Shown one piece after another: positions 6,228-13,267 of a stretch of DNA of 22,885 bases. Source of the DNA: Oscillospiraceae bacterium (lineage in GTDB: Bacteria; Bacillota_A; Clostridia; Oscillospirales; Oscillospiraceae); the NCBI GenBank assembly GCA_024690695.1, contig JAILOS010000101.1, positions 1-22,885 on the forward strand, in the 5' to 3' direction. Every line of letters starts with the position of its first letter. Within the stretch, counting starts at the first letter, position 1. Below the pieces are notes generated by a model. That model did no database searches and had not been told where the DNA came from. It was given only the letters and a program-made list of their open reading frames with translations. Both the position numbers and the translations under genes were made by a program.

Positions 6228-7544
6228 TCAGCCCCCTCCGTCCGGACCGGGATCCTCCCCCGGCTGCTCGCCGGGCTCCTCTCCGGGCTCTTCCCCCGGT
6301 TCCTTGCCGGACTCTTCTCCCGCTTGCTCTCCGGGCTCTTCTCCGGGTTCTTCACCCGGTTCCTCCCCGGGCTCCTCCCCCGGTTCCGGCTCCTCCTGCC
6401 GGTTTTCCGGCAGCTCGTAAGGCGCGCCGGGCAGCTGCCAGTAGCTCAGCGTCCCGCTGCAGATACTGTAGGAGGAGGTGTCCCAGCGGTATTTCAGCCA
6501 CATGCTCGCGTCGTCCAACAGGAAGCCCTCGGCCATGCCGTCGCGGATACAGCCGCTGACGTCCACGTGATAGTGCTCGCCTTCGATCTCGATGATGTTC
6601 CAGCAGTGCTCGCGGGTCTGATACTGTCCGTAGACGATCACGCAGGGGATGCCGTAGGCGTCGCAGAGATCGACGTAGGCCAGCGCCAGTCCCTCGCTGT
6701 TCGCCTCTCCGGCAATCAGCGCATCATAGATCGTATTGAGTCCGGAATCCTCCGCGATGCGGCAGTTTTCCGTCAGATAGAGGCATAACTGCAGCGCGGT
6801 GAGCACGGCCTCCTGCCCTTCCGGAACGTCCAGATCCTCCGGGTCGAAACGGCTGAGCGCCTCTTTTCTGCGCAGGATCTCCTCCCGGTCGAGGCCGTAA
6901 TCGATCAGGATCTCATACAGGCGCTGTCGGCCGCTGCCGCTGTACATGTACACATCCGGGTCCGGCTCGCCGGCAGCGCAGCTCGGGTGCTCGCGGTAAA
7001 CGCGAACGGCCAGCGACTCCATCGCGTCGGCGCTGTAGGTGCTGTTGCCGATCAGGATCACGATGCGGTTTTCGTTGTTCTCCATCGCTTCGGCGAAAAT
7101 CGTCTCCAGCCCGGCGGCATAGTTGAGCTGCAGGATCCCGTCCACCTTCATCGCGGTCGGCGCGTATTCGAGGCGGATCGCCGCTTCCTCATGGGCGACG
7201 ATTCGCGAGATCTCATAGCTCGCGTTTTGTACGCAGTAGGCCCAGAGCGCGTCCTCGCGGTGCATCTGGCTGCAGGCCTCGTCCAGGTCTTTTTTCGCAT
7301 CGCCCCGGTATTCGGAGTCGAAAACGATCGTTCCCCGGGTCTCGCCCGCGTAGACCATCGAAAGCAGCGCCGTCTGCAGCTCCTCATAGTCTTTTACCGT
7401 GACTTCTCCGCCGAAGGAGCGCGGTTCCGGCTCGTTCGGCTGATAGTCCGTGACGTTGACGTATTCCTTGCTGAACAGCGTACCGCAGCCGGCCAGCAGC
7501 AGCGCCAGCAGGCACAGGGCGGGGAGGGCAATCCATTTCTTCAC
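6228..7544 (-). CDS. Lipoprotein with transglutaminase-like domain and PGEE-repeat tail
   Basis: A 438-residue predicted lipoprotein. A charged start and hydrophobic stretch lead to the lipobox LAGC with Cys20, so it should be anchored on the outer face of the membrane. Residues ~250-332 resemble a transglutaminase/protease-like core: a helix GEANSEGLALAYVDLC, then GIPCVIVYG, then HCWNIIEI (H313) and HVDVSG (D328). The nucleophilic Cys expected at the start of the core helix is Ser283, so catalysis is doubtful. Residues 384-438 are a Pro/Gly/Glu tail. The start is GTG with GAGGAA 4 nt upstream. It follows parC by 43 bp in the same direction, so it is probably cotranscribed with the topoisomerase genes. 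A binding, cell-wall or spore-envelope role is possible; no specific function is claimed. Confidence 0.85.
   Translation of the reverse strand: MKKWIALPALCLLALLLAGCGTLFSKEYVNVTDYQPNEPEPRSFGGEVTVKDYEELQTALLSMVYAGETRGTIVFDSEYRGDAKKDLDEACSQMHREDALWAYCVQNASYEISRIVAHEEAAIRLEYAPTAMKVDGILQLNYAAGLETIFAEAMENNENRIVILIGNSTYSADAMESLAVRVYREHPSCAAGEPDPDVYMYSGSGRQRLYEILIDYGLDREEILRRKEALSRFDPEDLDVPEGQEAVLTALQLCLYLTENCRIAEDSGLNTIYDALIAGEANSEGLALAYVDLCDAYGIPCVIVYGQYQTREHCWNIIEIEGEHYHVDVSGCIRDGMAEGFLLDDASMWLKYRWDTSSYSICSGTLSYWQLPGAPYELPENRQEEPEPGEEPGEEPGEEPGEEPGEQAGEESGKEPGEEPGEEPGEQPGEDPGPDGGG
6240..6383 (-). repeat. Twelve in-frame 12-bp units encoding PGEE-type repeats
   Basis: Tandem 12-nt units encode twelve four-residue repeats at residues 388-435 of the lipoprotein: PGEE mostly, with PGEQ, AGEE, SGKE, PGED and PGPD variants. 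The tail is strongly acidic and probably disordered. The copy number is likely to vary between strains by slippage. Confidence 0.92.
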
Positions 7545-7565
7545 GTCGTTCCTCGCTTTTCTCTC

Positions 7566-7585
7566 CGCGGAGCCGAGGCTCCGCG
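7566..7585. other. Inverted repeat between parC and the lipoprotein gene
   Basis: CGCGGAGCC (7566-7574) and GGCTCCGCG (7577-7585) are exact complements separated by GA. No T-run follows on the minus strand, so this is more likely an intercistronic RNA hairpin than an efficient terminator. It lies just after the parC stop (7588-7590) and before the GAGGAA ribosome site of the lipoprotein. Confidence 0.6.
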
Positions 7586-7587
7586 TC

Positions 7588-9828
7588 TTATTCGTCCATC
7601 AGACTGAGCTGTTTCTCCTCCCGGTCCTCGCTGCGCAGCAGCGCGCCCGCGGCGGGCAGCGAACGGACCCGATAGCGGGAAACATTCGTGATCCCGCTGT
7701 CCGGGAGGAAGACCGCCCGGCTGAGCCGGCGTCGCGCCTTCAGCGCCATGACCGCCACGCCCTGCGTGCTGCGGACGGTTTTCGGCTGCAGAAGCGTCGT
7801 GCTGAAAACGAGCGCGCGGCCGTCGTCGGCAAAGCAGGCGACGTCCTGCTCGCCTCGCAGCAGCAGCGCCGAGCAGACCGGGCTCTTGTCCGAGCAGGCG
7901 TTGATCAGCTTCTTCCGGCGCGTCTTCGTCTCGTAGGCCGAGAGCGGCACGCGCGCGACGCGCCCGTTGGCGAAGAAATACAGCAGCTCCCCGCTGTAGT
8001 CGTCCGGGTCGAACATCGTGATCACGTTTTCGCCCTCGTCCATCTCCAGCCGCGTCGGCAGGTACTGGCCGAGCGAGGACGCCTTGCTCTCCTCCAGCTC
8101 CGCGATCTTCACCTTGTACATCTGCTGTTTGTCGGTAAGGATCAGCAGCTCCCCGCGGTTGGAGGCCTCCAGGCTGACGTTCAGCCCGTCGCCGTCCTTG
8201 AACTTGTGGTCGCTGCCCATGCGCAGCGACTGGGCCGTGATCTTTTTGAAATAGCCCTCCCGCGTCAGGAACAGCGATACCGGATAGTCCGGGACCTCCT
8301 GCTGCTCGTCGAACTCCTCGATTTCGTCGGCGTAGACGATGGTGCTGCGGCGCGGGGCGACGAACTTCTTATTGATCTGCTTGAGCTCGTCGACAATGAT
8401 GCTCTTGATGCGCCGCTTGCTCGACAGCGTCGCTTCGAGCTCCGCGATGTCCCGCTCCAGCTCCTCGGATTCCGCGGTGCGCTTGAGAATATATTCGCGG
8501 TTGATGTTGCGCAGCTTGATCTCCGCGACGAATTCGGCCTGCGTCCGGTCGATGCCGAAGCCCATCATCAGGTTCGGAACGACCTCGCTCTCCCTCTCGG
8601 TTTCGCGGATAATATGGATCGCCTTGTCGATATCCAGCAGAATCTGCGCGAGGCCCTGCAGCAGATGCAGCTTCTCGCGCTTTTTCTGGAGCTCGTGGAA
8701 TACGCGGCGGCGCACGCACTCCATGCGCCAGGCCGTCCACTCCTCCAGGATCTCGCGCACGCCCATCACGCGCGGATTGCCGGCGACGAGGACGTTGAAG
8801 TTGCAGGGAAAAGCGTCCTGCAGCGTCGTAAGGCGGAAGAGCTTCTGCATCAGCTTGTCCGGGTCGGTCCCGCGCTTGAGGTCGATCGCAAGGCGCAGAC
8901 CGCTCAGGTCGGTCTCGTCGCGCATGTCGTTGATCTCGCGCACGCGCCCGCTCTTGATGAGCTCCGCGACCTTGTCGATGATCGCCTCCGAGGTCGTCGT
9001 ATACGGGATCTCGTAGATCTCGACGATATTCTCCTTCGGCAGATGACGCCATTTCGCGCGCAGTTTGAAGCTGCCGCGTCCGGTGGAATAGATCGTCTCC
9101 ATCTCCCGCCGGTCGTAGACGATCTCGCCGCCGGTGGGAAAGTCCGGCGCCGGCATCGTGGCGAGAAGATCGCAGTCCGGCTCGCGCAGGAAGCGGATCG
9201 TGGTCTCGCAGACCTCGTTAAGATTAAAGCCGCAGATCGTGCTGGCCATGCCGGCGGCAATGCCCGTGTTGGCGGACACCAGCACGTTGGGAAAGGCTGT
9301 GGGCAGCAGCGTCGGCTCCTGCATGCTGCCGTCGTAGTTGTCCGTGAAGTCCACGGTGTCCTTGTCGATATCCCGGAAGACCTCCGAACAGATCGGCGCG
9401 AGCCGCGCCTCGGTATAGCGCGAGGCTGCGTAGGACATATCGCGTGAGTAGACCTTGCCGAAGTTGCCCTTCGAGTCCACGAAGGGCGTCAGCAGCGCCT
9501 CGTAGCCGGCGGACAGGCGCACCATCGTCTCGTAGATCGCCGCGTCGCCGTGCGGATTGAGCCGCATCGTCTGGCCGACGATATTGGCGCTTTTCGTGCG
9601 CGAGCCGCCGAGCAGCCCCATCTTGAACATCGTATAGAGCAGCTTGCGGTGCGAGGGCTTGAAGCCGTCGATCTCCGGGATCGCGCGCGAGACGATCACG
9701 CTCATCGCGTAGGGCATGAAGTTCGTCTCCAGCGTGCGCGTGATCGGCTGCTCCACGACGGCAGCCTTGAGCCCGACGACGTTGGGATTATTGGGTCTTT
9801 TCTTTTCGCTTTCCGTTTTTTTCGCCAT
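7588..9828 (-). CDS. parC: DNA topoisomerase IV-like subunit A (divergent ParC/GyrA family)
   Basis: A 746-residue type IIA topoisomerase breakage-reunion subunit. With the upstream ParE-like protein it should pass one DNA duplex through another, decatenating chromosomes. The catalytic Tyr is Y138 in SRYTEAR, with R137 before it. The N-terminal signature reads IPEIDGFKPSHRKLLYTMF rather than the usual LPDVRDGLKPVQRR form, placing it in a divergent clade I associate with Clostridia. A helical coiled region follows (about 360-500), then a beta-pinwheel-like C-terminal domain. No GyrA box (QRRGGRG) is seen, which argues against gyrase. In the quinolone pocket NPHGDAAIYETM, the Ser83-equivalent is Ala96 and the Asp87-equivalent is Glu100. 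The start is 15 bp after the parE stop with a weak AAAGAG site. The gene symbol is by analogy. Confidence 0.88.
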   Translation of the reverse strand: MAKKTESEKKRPNNPNVVGLKAAVVEQPITRTLETNFMPYAMSVIVSRAIPEIDGFKPSHRKLLYTMFKMGLLGGSRTKSANIVGQTMRLNPHGDAAIYETMVRLSAGYEALLTPFVDSKGNFGKVYSRDMSYAASRYTEARLAPICSEVFRDIDKDTVDFTDNYDGSMQEPTLLPTAFPNVLVSANTGIAAGMASTICGFNLNEVCETTIRFLREPDCDLLATMPAPDFPTGGEIVYDRREMETIYSTGRGSFKLRAKWRHLPKENIVEIYEIPYTTTSEAIIDKVAELIKSGRVREINDMRDETDLSGLRLAIDLKRGTDPDKLMQKLFRLTTLQDAFPCNFNVLVAGNPRVMGVREILEEWTAWRMECVRRRVFHELQKKREKLHLLQGLAQILLDIDKAIHIIRETERESEVVPNLMMGFGIDRTQAEFVAEIKLRNINREYILKRTAESEELERDIAELEATLSSKRRIKSIIVDELKQINKKFVAPRRSTIVYADEIEEFDEQQEVPDYPVSLFLTREGYFKKITAQSLRMGSDHKFKDGDGLNVSLEASNRGELLILTDKQQMYKVKIAELEESKASSLGQYLPTRLEMDEGENVITMFDPDDYSGELLYFFANGRVARVPLSAYETKTRRKKLINACSDKSPVCSALLLRGEQDVACFADDGRALVFSTTLLQPKTVRSTQGVAVMALKARRRLSRAVFLPDSGITNVSRYRVRSLPAAGALLRSEDREEKQLSLMDE

Positions 9829-9843
9829 CTTTTACGCTCTTTC

Positions 9844-11838
9844 TCAGGAAATATCGGCCATATCCAGGTACTGGCAGCCGAATTCCGCGATAAAATCCTT
9901 TCTCCCGTTGAGGTCGTCGCCCAGCAGCAGGTCAAAGACCTCCGCCATGTGCGCGGCGTCCTCCGGCATCACCTTGATGAGCCGCCGCGTGTCGGGGTTC
10001 ATCGTCGTCATCCACATCATGTCCGGGTCGTTCTCGCCGAGGCCCTTGCTGCGGCTGATGACGGCCTTCGCGCCGCCGAGCTTGTCGAGGATGGCCGCTT
10101 TTTCGCGGTCGGAATAGGCGAACCAGGTCTTTCCCTTGCTCTCGATTTCGTACAGCGGCGATTCGGCGATGTAGACGTAGCCCTCGCGGATCAGCGTCGG
10201 CACCAGGCGGTAGAGCATGGTGAGGATCAGCGTGCGGATATGGTAGCCGTCCACGTCCGCGTCGGTGCAGATGATGACCTTGCTCCAGCGAAGGCTGTTC
10301 AGATCGAAGCTGCTGAGATCCTTCGTGTGCTTGTCCTTCACCTCGACGCCGCAGCCGAGCACCTTCAGCAGGTCGGTGATGACGTCGCTTTTGAAGATGC
10401 GCACGTAGTCGGCCTTCAGACAGTTGAGGATTTTGCCGCGCACGGGCATGATGCCCTGAAACTCGGCGTCGCGGCTGAGCTTGCAGGCGCCGAGAGCCGA
10501 GTCGCCCTCCACGATGTAGATCTCGCGCTTCTCCGGGTCGCGGCTCCGGCAGTCGACGAATTTCTGCACGCGGTTGGCGATGTCGATGCTGCCGGAGAGC
10601 TTTTTCTTCATCCCCTGCCGCGCCCGCTCGGCCGTCTCGCGGCTGCGCTTGTTGATCAGCACCTGCTCGGCGATCCGGTCGGCCTCGGGCTTGTTTTCGA
10701 TGAAGTAGATCTCGAGCTTCTCCTTGAAAAACTCCGTCATCGCCGTCTGGATAAAGCGGTTGTTGATCGCTTTTTTCGTCTGGTTCTCATAGGAGGTCTG
10801 CGTGGAGAAGCAGTTGGTGACCAGGATCAGGCAGTCCTGCACGTCCTGGAACTTGATCGCCGTCTCGTTTTTCTGGTATTTGCCGAGCTTTTTGATATAG
10901 GCGTCGATCGCGGAAACGAAGGCGGATCTCGCCGCCTTGTCCGGCGCGCCGCCGTTTTCCAGCCAGGAGGAGTTGTGGTAGTACTCGATCGCGTTGACCT
11001 TGTTGGAAAAGCAGAAGGCCGCGGAGAGCTTGACCTTGTACTCGGGCTTGTCCTCGCGGTCGCGCCCCTTCCGCTCGGCCGAGATGAAGAAGGGCGCGGT
11101 GAGCGGAGCTTCCCCCGCGAGCTCCTGCACATAGTCGCGGATGCCGTTTTCGTAGCGGTACTCCGTCGTCTCGAACTGCTTGCCGTGCTGGACGCGCAGC
11201 CGGAAGGTGACGCCGGCATTGACGACCGCCTGCTTGTGCAGCACCTCGCGGAAATACTCGACCGGGATGTCGATGTCGGTAAAAACCTCGCGGTCGGGCC
11301 GCCAGCGGATCGTCGTTCCGGTCTTTTTCCGGTCGGCCGGCTGCACGGACAGCTCCTCGCCCTTCTTTCCGGCGACGACGCCCTTTTTGAAATGCAGATC
11401 GTAGCGCTTTCCGTCGCGCCAGACGGTCACGTCCATGTACTCCGAGGCGTACTGCGTCGCGCAGGAGCCGAGTCCGTTCAGGCCCAGCGAGTATTCGTAA
11501 TCGCCGCCGTCGGCGTTCTGGTACTTGCCGCCGGCGTAGAGCTCGCAGAAGACCAGCTCCCAGTTAAAGCGCTTCTCGTTGGGATTCCAGTCCAGCGGAC
11601 AGCCGCGGCCGAAGTCCTCCACCTCGATGGAGCGGTCCTCATAGCTCGTCAGCGTGATCAGGTCGCCGAAGCCCTCGCGCGCCTCGTCGATGGCGTTGGA
11701 GAGGATCTCGAAAACGGCGTGCTCGCAGCCGTCGAGCCCGTCGGAGCCGAAAATGACGCCGGGGCGCTTGCGGACGCGGTCGGCGCCCTTGAGCTGGGAA
11801 ATACTGTCGTTACCGTAGGAAACGGGGGTTTTTTTCAT
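9844..11838 (-). CDS. parE: DNA topoisomerase IV-like subunit B (divergent ParE/GyrB family)
   Basis: A 664-residue ATPase/Toprim subunit partnering the ParC-like protein. The GHKL ATPase is visible as RKRPGVIFG, ILSNAIDEA (E44, N48, D51) and EDFGRG (74-79). The loop usually reading GLHGVG is GLNGLG here (119-124). The transducer QTK motif is at 353-355. The Toprim domain has EGDSA (444-448), PVRGKILN and DADVDG (526-531), where most homologues have DPDVDG. The C-terminal SRSKGLGE and MNPDTRRL segments match the GyrB/ParE end. ATG at 11838 is preceded by GAAAGG 12 nt upstream. A promoter lies at 11910-11938. The pair is long diverged from canonical gyrase, and a separate gyrAB should exist elsewhere in the genome. 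Confidence 0.9.
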   Translation of the reverse strand: MKKTPVSYGNDSISQLKGADRVRKRPGVIFGSDGLDGCEHAVFEILSNAIDEAREGFGDLITLTSYEDRSIEVEDFGRGCPLDWNPNEKRFNWELVFCELYAGGKYQNADGGDYEYSLGLNGLGSCATQYASEYMDVTVWRDGKRYDLHFKKGVVAGKKGEELSVQPADRKKTGTTIRWRPDREVFTDIDIPVEYFREVLHKQAVVNAGVTFRLRVQHGKQFETTEYRYENGIRDYVQELAGEAPLTAPFFISAERKGRDREDKPEYKVKLSAAFCFSNKVNAIEYYHNSSWLENGGAPDKAARSAFVSAIDAYIKKLGKYQKNETAIKFQDVQDCLILVTNCFSTQTSYENQTKKAINNRFIQTAMTEFFKEKLEIYFIENKPEADRIAEQVLINKRSRETAERARQGMKKKLSGSIDIANRVQKFVDCRSRDPEKREIYIVEGDSALGACKLSRDAEFQGIMPVRGKILNCLKADYVRIFKSDVITDLLKVLGCGVEVKDKHTKDLSSFDLNSLRWSKVIICTDADVDGYHIRTLILTMLYRLVPTLIREGYVYIAESPLYEIESKGKTWFAYSDREKAAILDKLGGAKAVISRSKGLGENDPDMMWMTTMNPDTRRLIKVMPEDAAHMAEVFDLLLGDDLNGRKDFIAEFGCQYLDMADIS

Positions 11839-11909
11839 GTTCTTTTTGCCTTTCGGGAACCATATCTTGTAGTGGAAGCCGGATAAACCCGGCGCATATT
11901 AACTTATTT

Positions 11910-11938
11910 AGTATATCGCAACTGTCGCCGTTTTTCAA
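11910..11938 (-). promoter_or_regulatory. Promoter of parE-parC
   Basis: On the minus strand, TTGAAA (11933-11938), a 17-bp spacer and TATACT (11910-11915), about 70 bp before the parE start codon. This is a good SigA-type match. Confidence 0.75.
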
Positions 11939-11974
11939 GTCTTTCCTCCCCGGACGCGCCCGGAACGCGCCAAA

Positions 11975-12000
11975 AGCGGGCCGTGTTTCCACAGCCCGCT
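11975..12000 (-). terminator. Possible terminator hairpin upstream of the parE promoter
   Basis: AGCGGGC (11975-11981) pairs with GCCCGCT (11994-12000), and an inner TGT/ACA stem extends it around a TTCC loop. On the minus strand it is followed by TTTT (four T from the last stem base), on the plus strand by no T-run. No minus-strand gene lies immediately upstream, so it may simply insulate parE from antisense transcription. Confidence 0.45.
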
Positions 12001-12044
12001 CCCGCGCCGGATATTTTCTTTTTCCCGGAAAACTCTCCGAGCGC

Positions 12045-12073
12045 TTGACAAGAGGCCGTTTTGGTTGTATTTC
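12045..12073 (+). promoter_or_regulatory. Putative promoter of the bofA-like gene
   Basis: A perfect TTGACA (12045-12050), a 17-bp spacer and a poor -10, TATTTC (12068-12073). A TATATG further on would give a 23-bp spacer. It leaves a leader of more than 110 nt before the start at 12197. Confidence 0.5.
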
Positions 12074-12196
12074 TATATGCTGAGAAAGGTCTCATGCATC
12101 CGGAGGCTCTCTGTCTCTCGTCTCCCGGCGTCCTGTCCGGGTTTAGTTTGTGTCGTCCGCCCGGGTTTACTACGGTAATTATTTGAAAGGGATTCT

Positions 12197-12463
12197 ATGG
12201 ATTATTCTTTTTTTGCCCCGTATATGGGCACGACGCTGCTGATCGGCATCGTCGTACTGATCTTCGTGCTGCTCAGGCCGATCAGGCGGATCTTCAAGTT
12301 TCTGATCCACGCGGCGATCGGCTTCATCATGCTGTTCGTTTTCAATTATTTCGGCGCGGAATTCGGCATGGTGCTCGAGCTCGACCTGCTCAACTGTCTG
12401 GTCACCGGCTTTCTCGGGATCCCGGGATTGCTCGGGCTGATCGTCTATCATTTCCTGTTGTAA
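12197..12463 (+). CDS. BofA-like integral membrane protein (pro-sigma-K processing regulator family)
   Basis: An 88-residue membrane protein with a short N-terminal hydrophobic helix (about 13-27), a basic loop RPIRRIFK, and two further hydrophobic helices. The C-terminal stretch LDLLNCLVTGFLGIPGLLGL fits the BofA family signature (N-x-x-T/V-x-x-x-G-x-L-G-[IV]-P-G). In Bacillus, BofA sits in the outer forespore membrane and holds the SpoIVFB protease inactive until sigma-K activation. In many Clostridia, BofA homologues occur without that circuit, so a sporulation role here is inferred. GAAAGGG 7 nt before ATG supports the start. It is monocistronic: promoter and leader upstream, terminator downstream. 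Length agrees with family members of roughly 85-90 residues. Confidence 0.72.
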   Translation: MDYSFFAPYMGTTLLIGIVVLIFVLLRPIRRIFKFLIHAAIGFIMLFVFNYFGAEFGMVLELDLLNCLVTGFLGIPGLLGLIVYHFLL

Positions 12464-12481
12464 ATACCCTGTCCGGAACAT

Positions 12482-12524
12482 GGAAAAGGGCAGCCTGCCG
12501 CTCTGTGCAGGCTGCCCTTTTTCC
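12482..12524. terminator. Bidirectional terminator between bofA-like and HAD genes
   Basis: GGGCAGCCTGC (12488-12498) pairs perfectly with GCAGGCTGCCC (12507-12517) around an 8-nt loop, flanked by AAAA on the left and TTTTT on the right. It serves the bofA-like gene on the plus strand and murF-HAD on the minus strand. Confidence 0.9.
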
Positions 12525-12542
12525 GTTTCCTTCCGTCCTGTT

Positions 12543-13253
12543 TCATCCGTTCCCGTCCTTGAGCCGCGCCAGCAGCGGCGGGAGCTCGGCCAGCTCGCGG
12601 ATCTCATAGTCCGGCCGGATATCGGGACGGCCGGGTTTGCCGTTGTAGTTGAGCCAGCAGCTCAGGATCCCGGCGTTGATCCCGCCGCGGATATCCGAGG
12701 TCAGGCTGTCTCCGACGATGATCGCGCGCCCGGGATCAAAGCCCGGGATCCGCGCGAAGCAGGCGTCGAAATAGGCCTTCTGCGGCTTGACCGCGCCCAT
12801 ACGCTCCGAGATGAAAATATCTTTGAAATACGGCGCGATCCCGGCGCTGGCGATGCGGCTGAGCTGCACGCTCTCCACGCCGTTCGAGGCCAGATACAGG
12901 TCGTAAATCGGCGCGAGCGTGCGCAGCAGCTCCTCCGCGCCCGGCACGAACCAGTGGCCGATATGCAGCAGCTGCTCGTACCGCGCGTTGGCCTCGGCCC
13001 CGTCCAGATCCAGTCCGAAGGACCGAAACAGCAGCTCAAAGCGCCTCACCAGCACCTCGTCGCGCGTCAGCAGCCCTTCCTCCAGCTTCTCCCAGCAGGC
13101 GACGTTGAAGGCGTTGTAGCTCTTCAGAACCTTCTCCTCCGGTTCCACGCCCCGCTCGCGCAGCGTCTGTGAAAGAGCGATGCGCTCGGCCTTTGTAAAA
13201 TCCAGGATCGTGTTGTCCAGATCCAGAAAAACGCTCCACTTTTTCTCCGGCAT
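12543..13253 (-). CDS. YjjG-family HAD hydrolase (noncanonical pyrimidine nucleotidase)
   Basis: A 236-residue HAD-superfamily phosphatase. Motif I is FLDLDNT (D11 nucleophile, D13), motif II is LASNG (S123), motif III is GAVKP (K156) and motif IV is GDSLTSD (D182, D187). The large helical cap between residues 16 and 110 and the phrases SNGVESVQ and ERMGAVKPQKAYFD match the YjjG group, whose Escherichia coli member dephosphorylates pyrimidine nucleoside 5'-monophosphates, including damaged ones. Exact substrate here is unproven. It starts 14 bp after the murF stop; its ribosome site AAGGGGA overlaps that stop codon, so translation is probably coupled to murF. Confidence 0.85.
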   Translation of the reverse strand: MPEKKWSVFLDLDNTILDFTKAERIALSQTLRERGVEPEEKVLKSYNAFNVACWEKLEEGLLTRDEVLVRRFELLFRSFGLDLDGAEANARYEQLLHIGHWFVPGAEELLRTLAPIYDLYLASNGVESVQLSRIASAGIAPYFKDIFISERMGAVKPQKAYFDACFARIPGFDPGRAIIVGDSLTSDIRGGINAGILSCWLNYNGKPGRPDIRPDYEIRELAELPPLLARLKDGNG

Positions 13254-13267
13254 CTCTGTCTCTCCCC

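Larger units (their letters stand above)
11839..12196. other. Divergent intergenic region parE / bofA-like
   Basis: 358 bp with no coding sequence that I can support. From left to right it holds the parE 5' leader with a small GCCGG/CCGGC hairpin (11878-11893), the parE promoter (minus), a strong hairpin at 11975-12000, a plus-strand promoter at 12045-12073, and a pyrimidine-rich leader of about 115 nt before the bofA-like gene, with a hairpin at 12124-12141. Confidence 0.75.

Noticed and set aside
6240..6383. CRISPR-like or intergenic tandem array
   Set aside because: The 12-bp units are contiguous, without spacers, and lie in frame at the end of the lipoprotein gene.
7450..11886. Two very long plus-strand open frames opposite parC and parE
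   Set aside because: Same shadow effect. The translations are low-complexity and lack recognisable domains, while the minus-strand frames carry all type IIA topoisomerase motifs.
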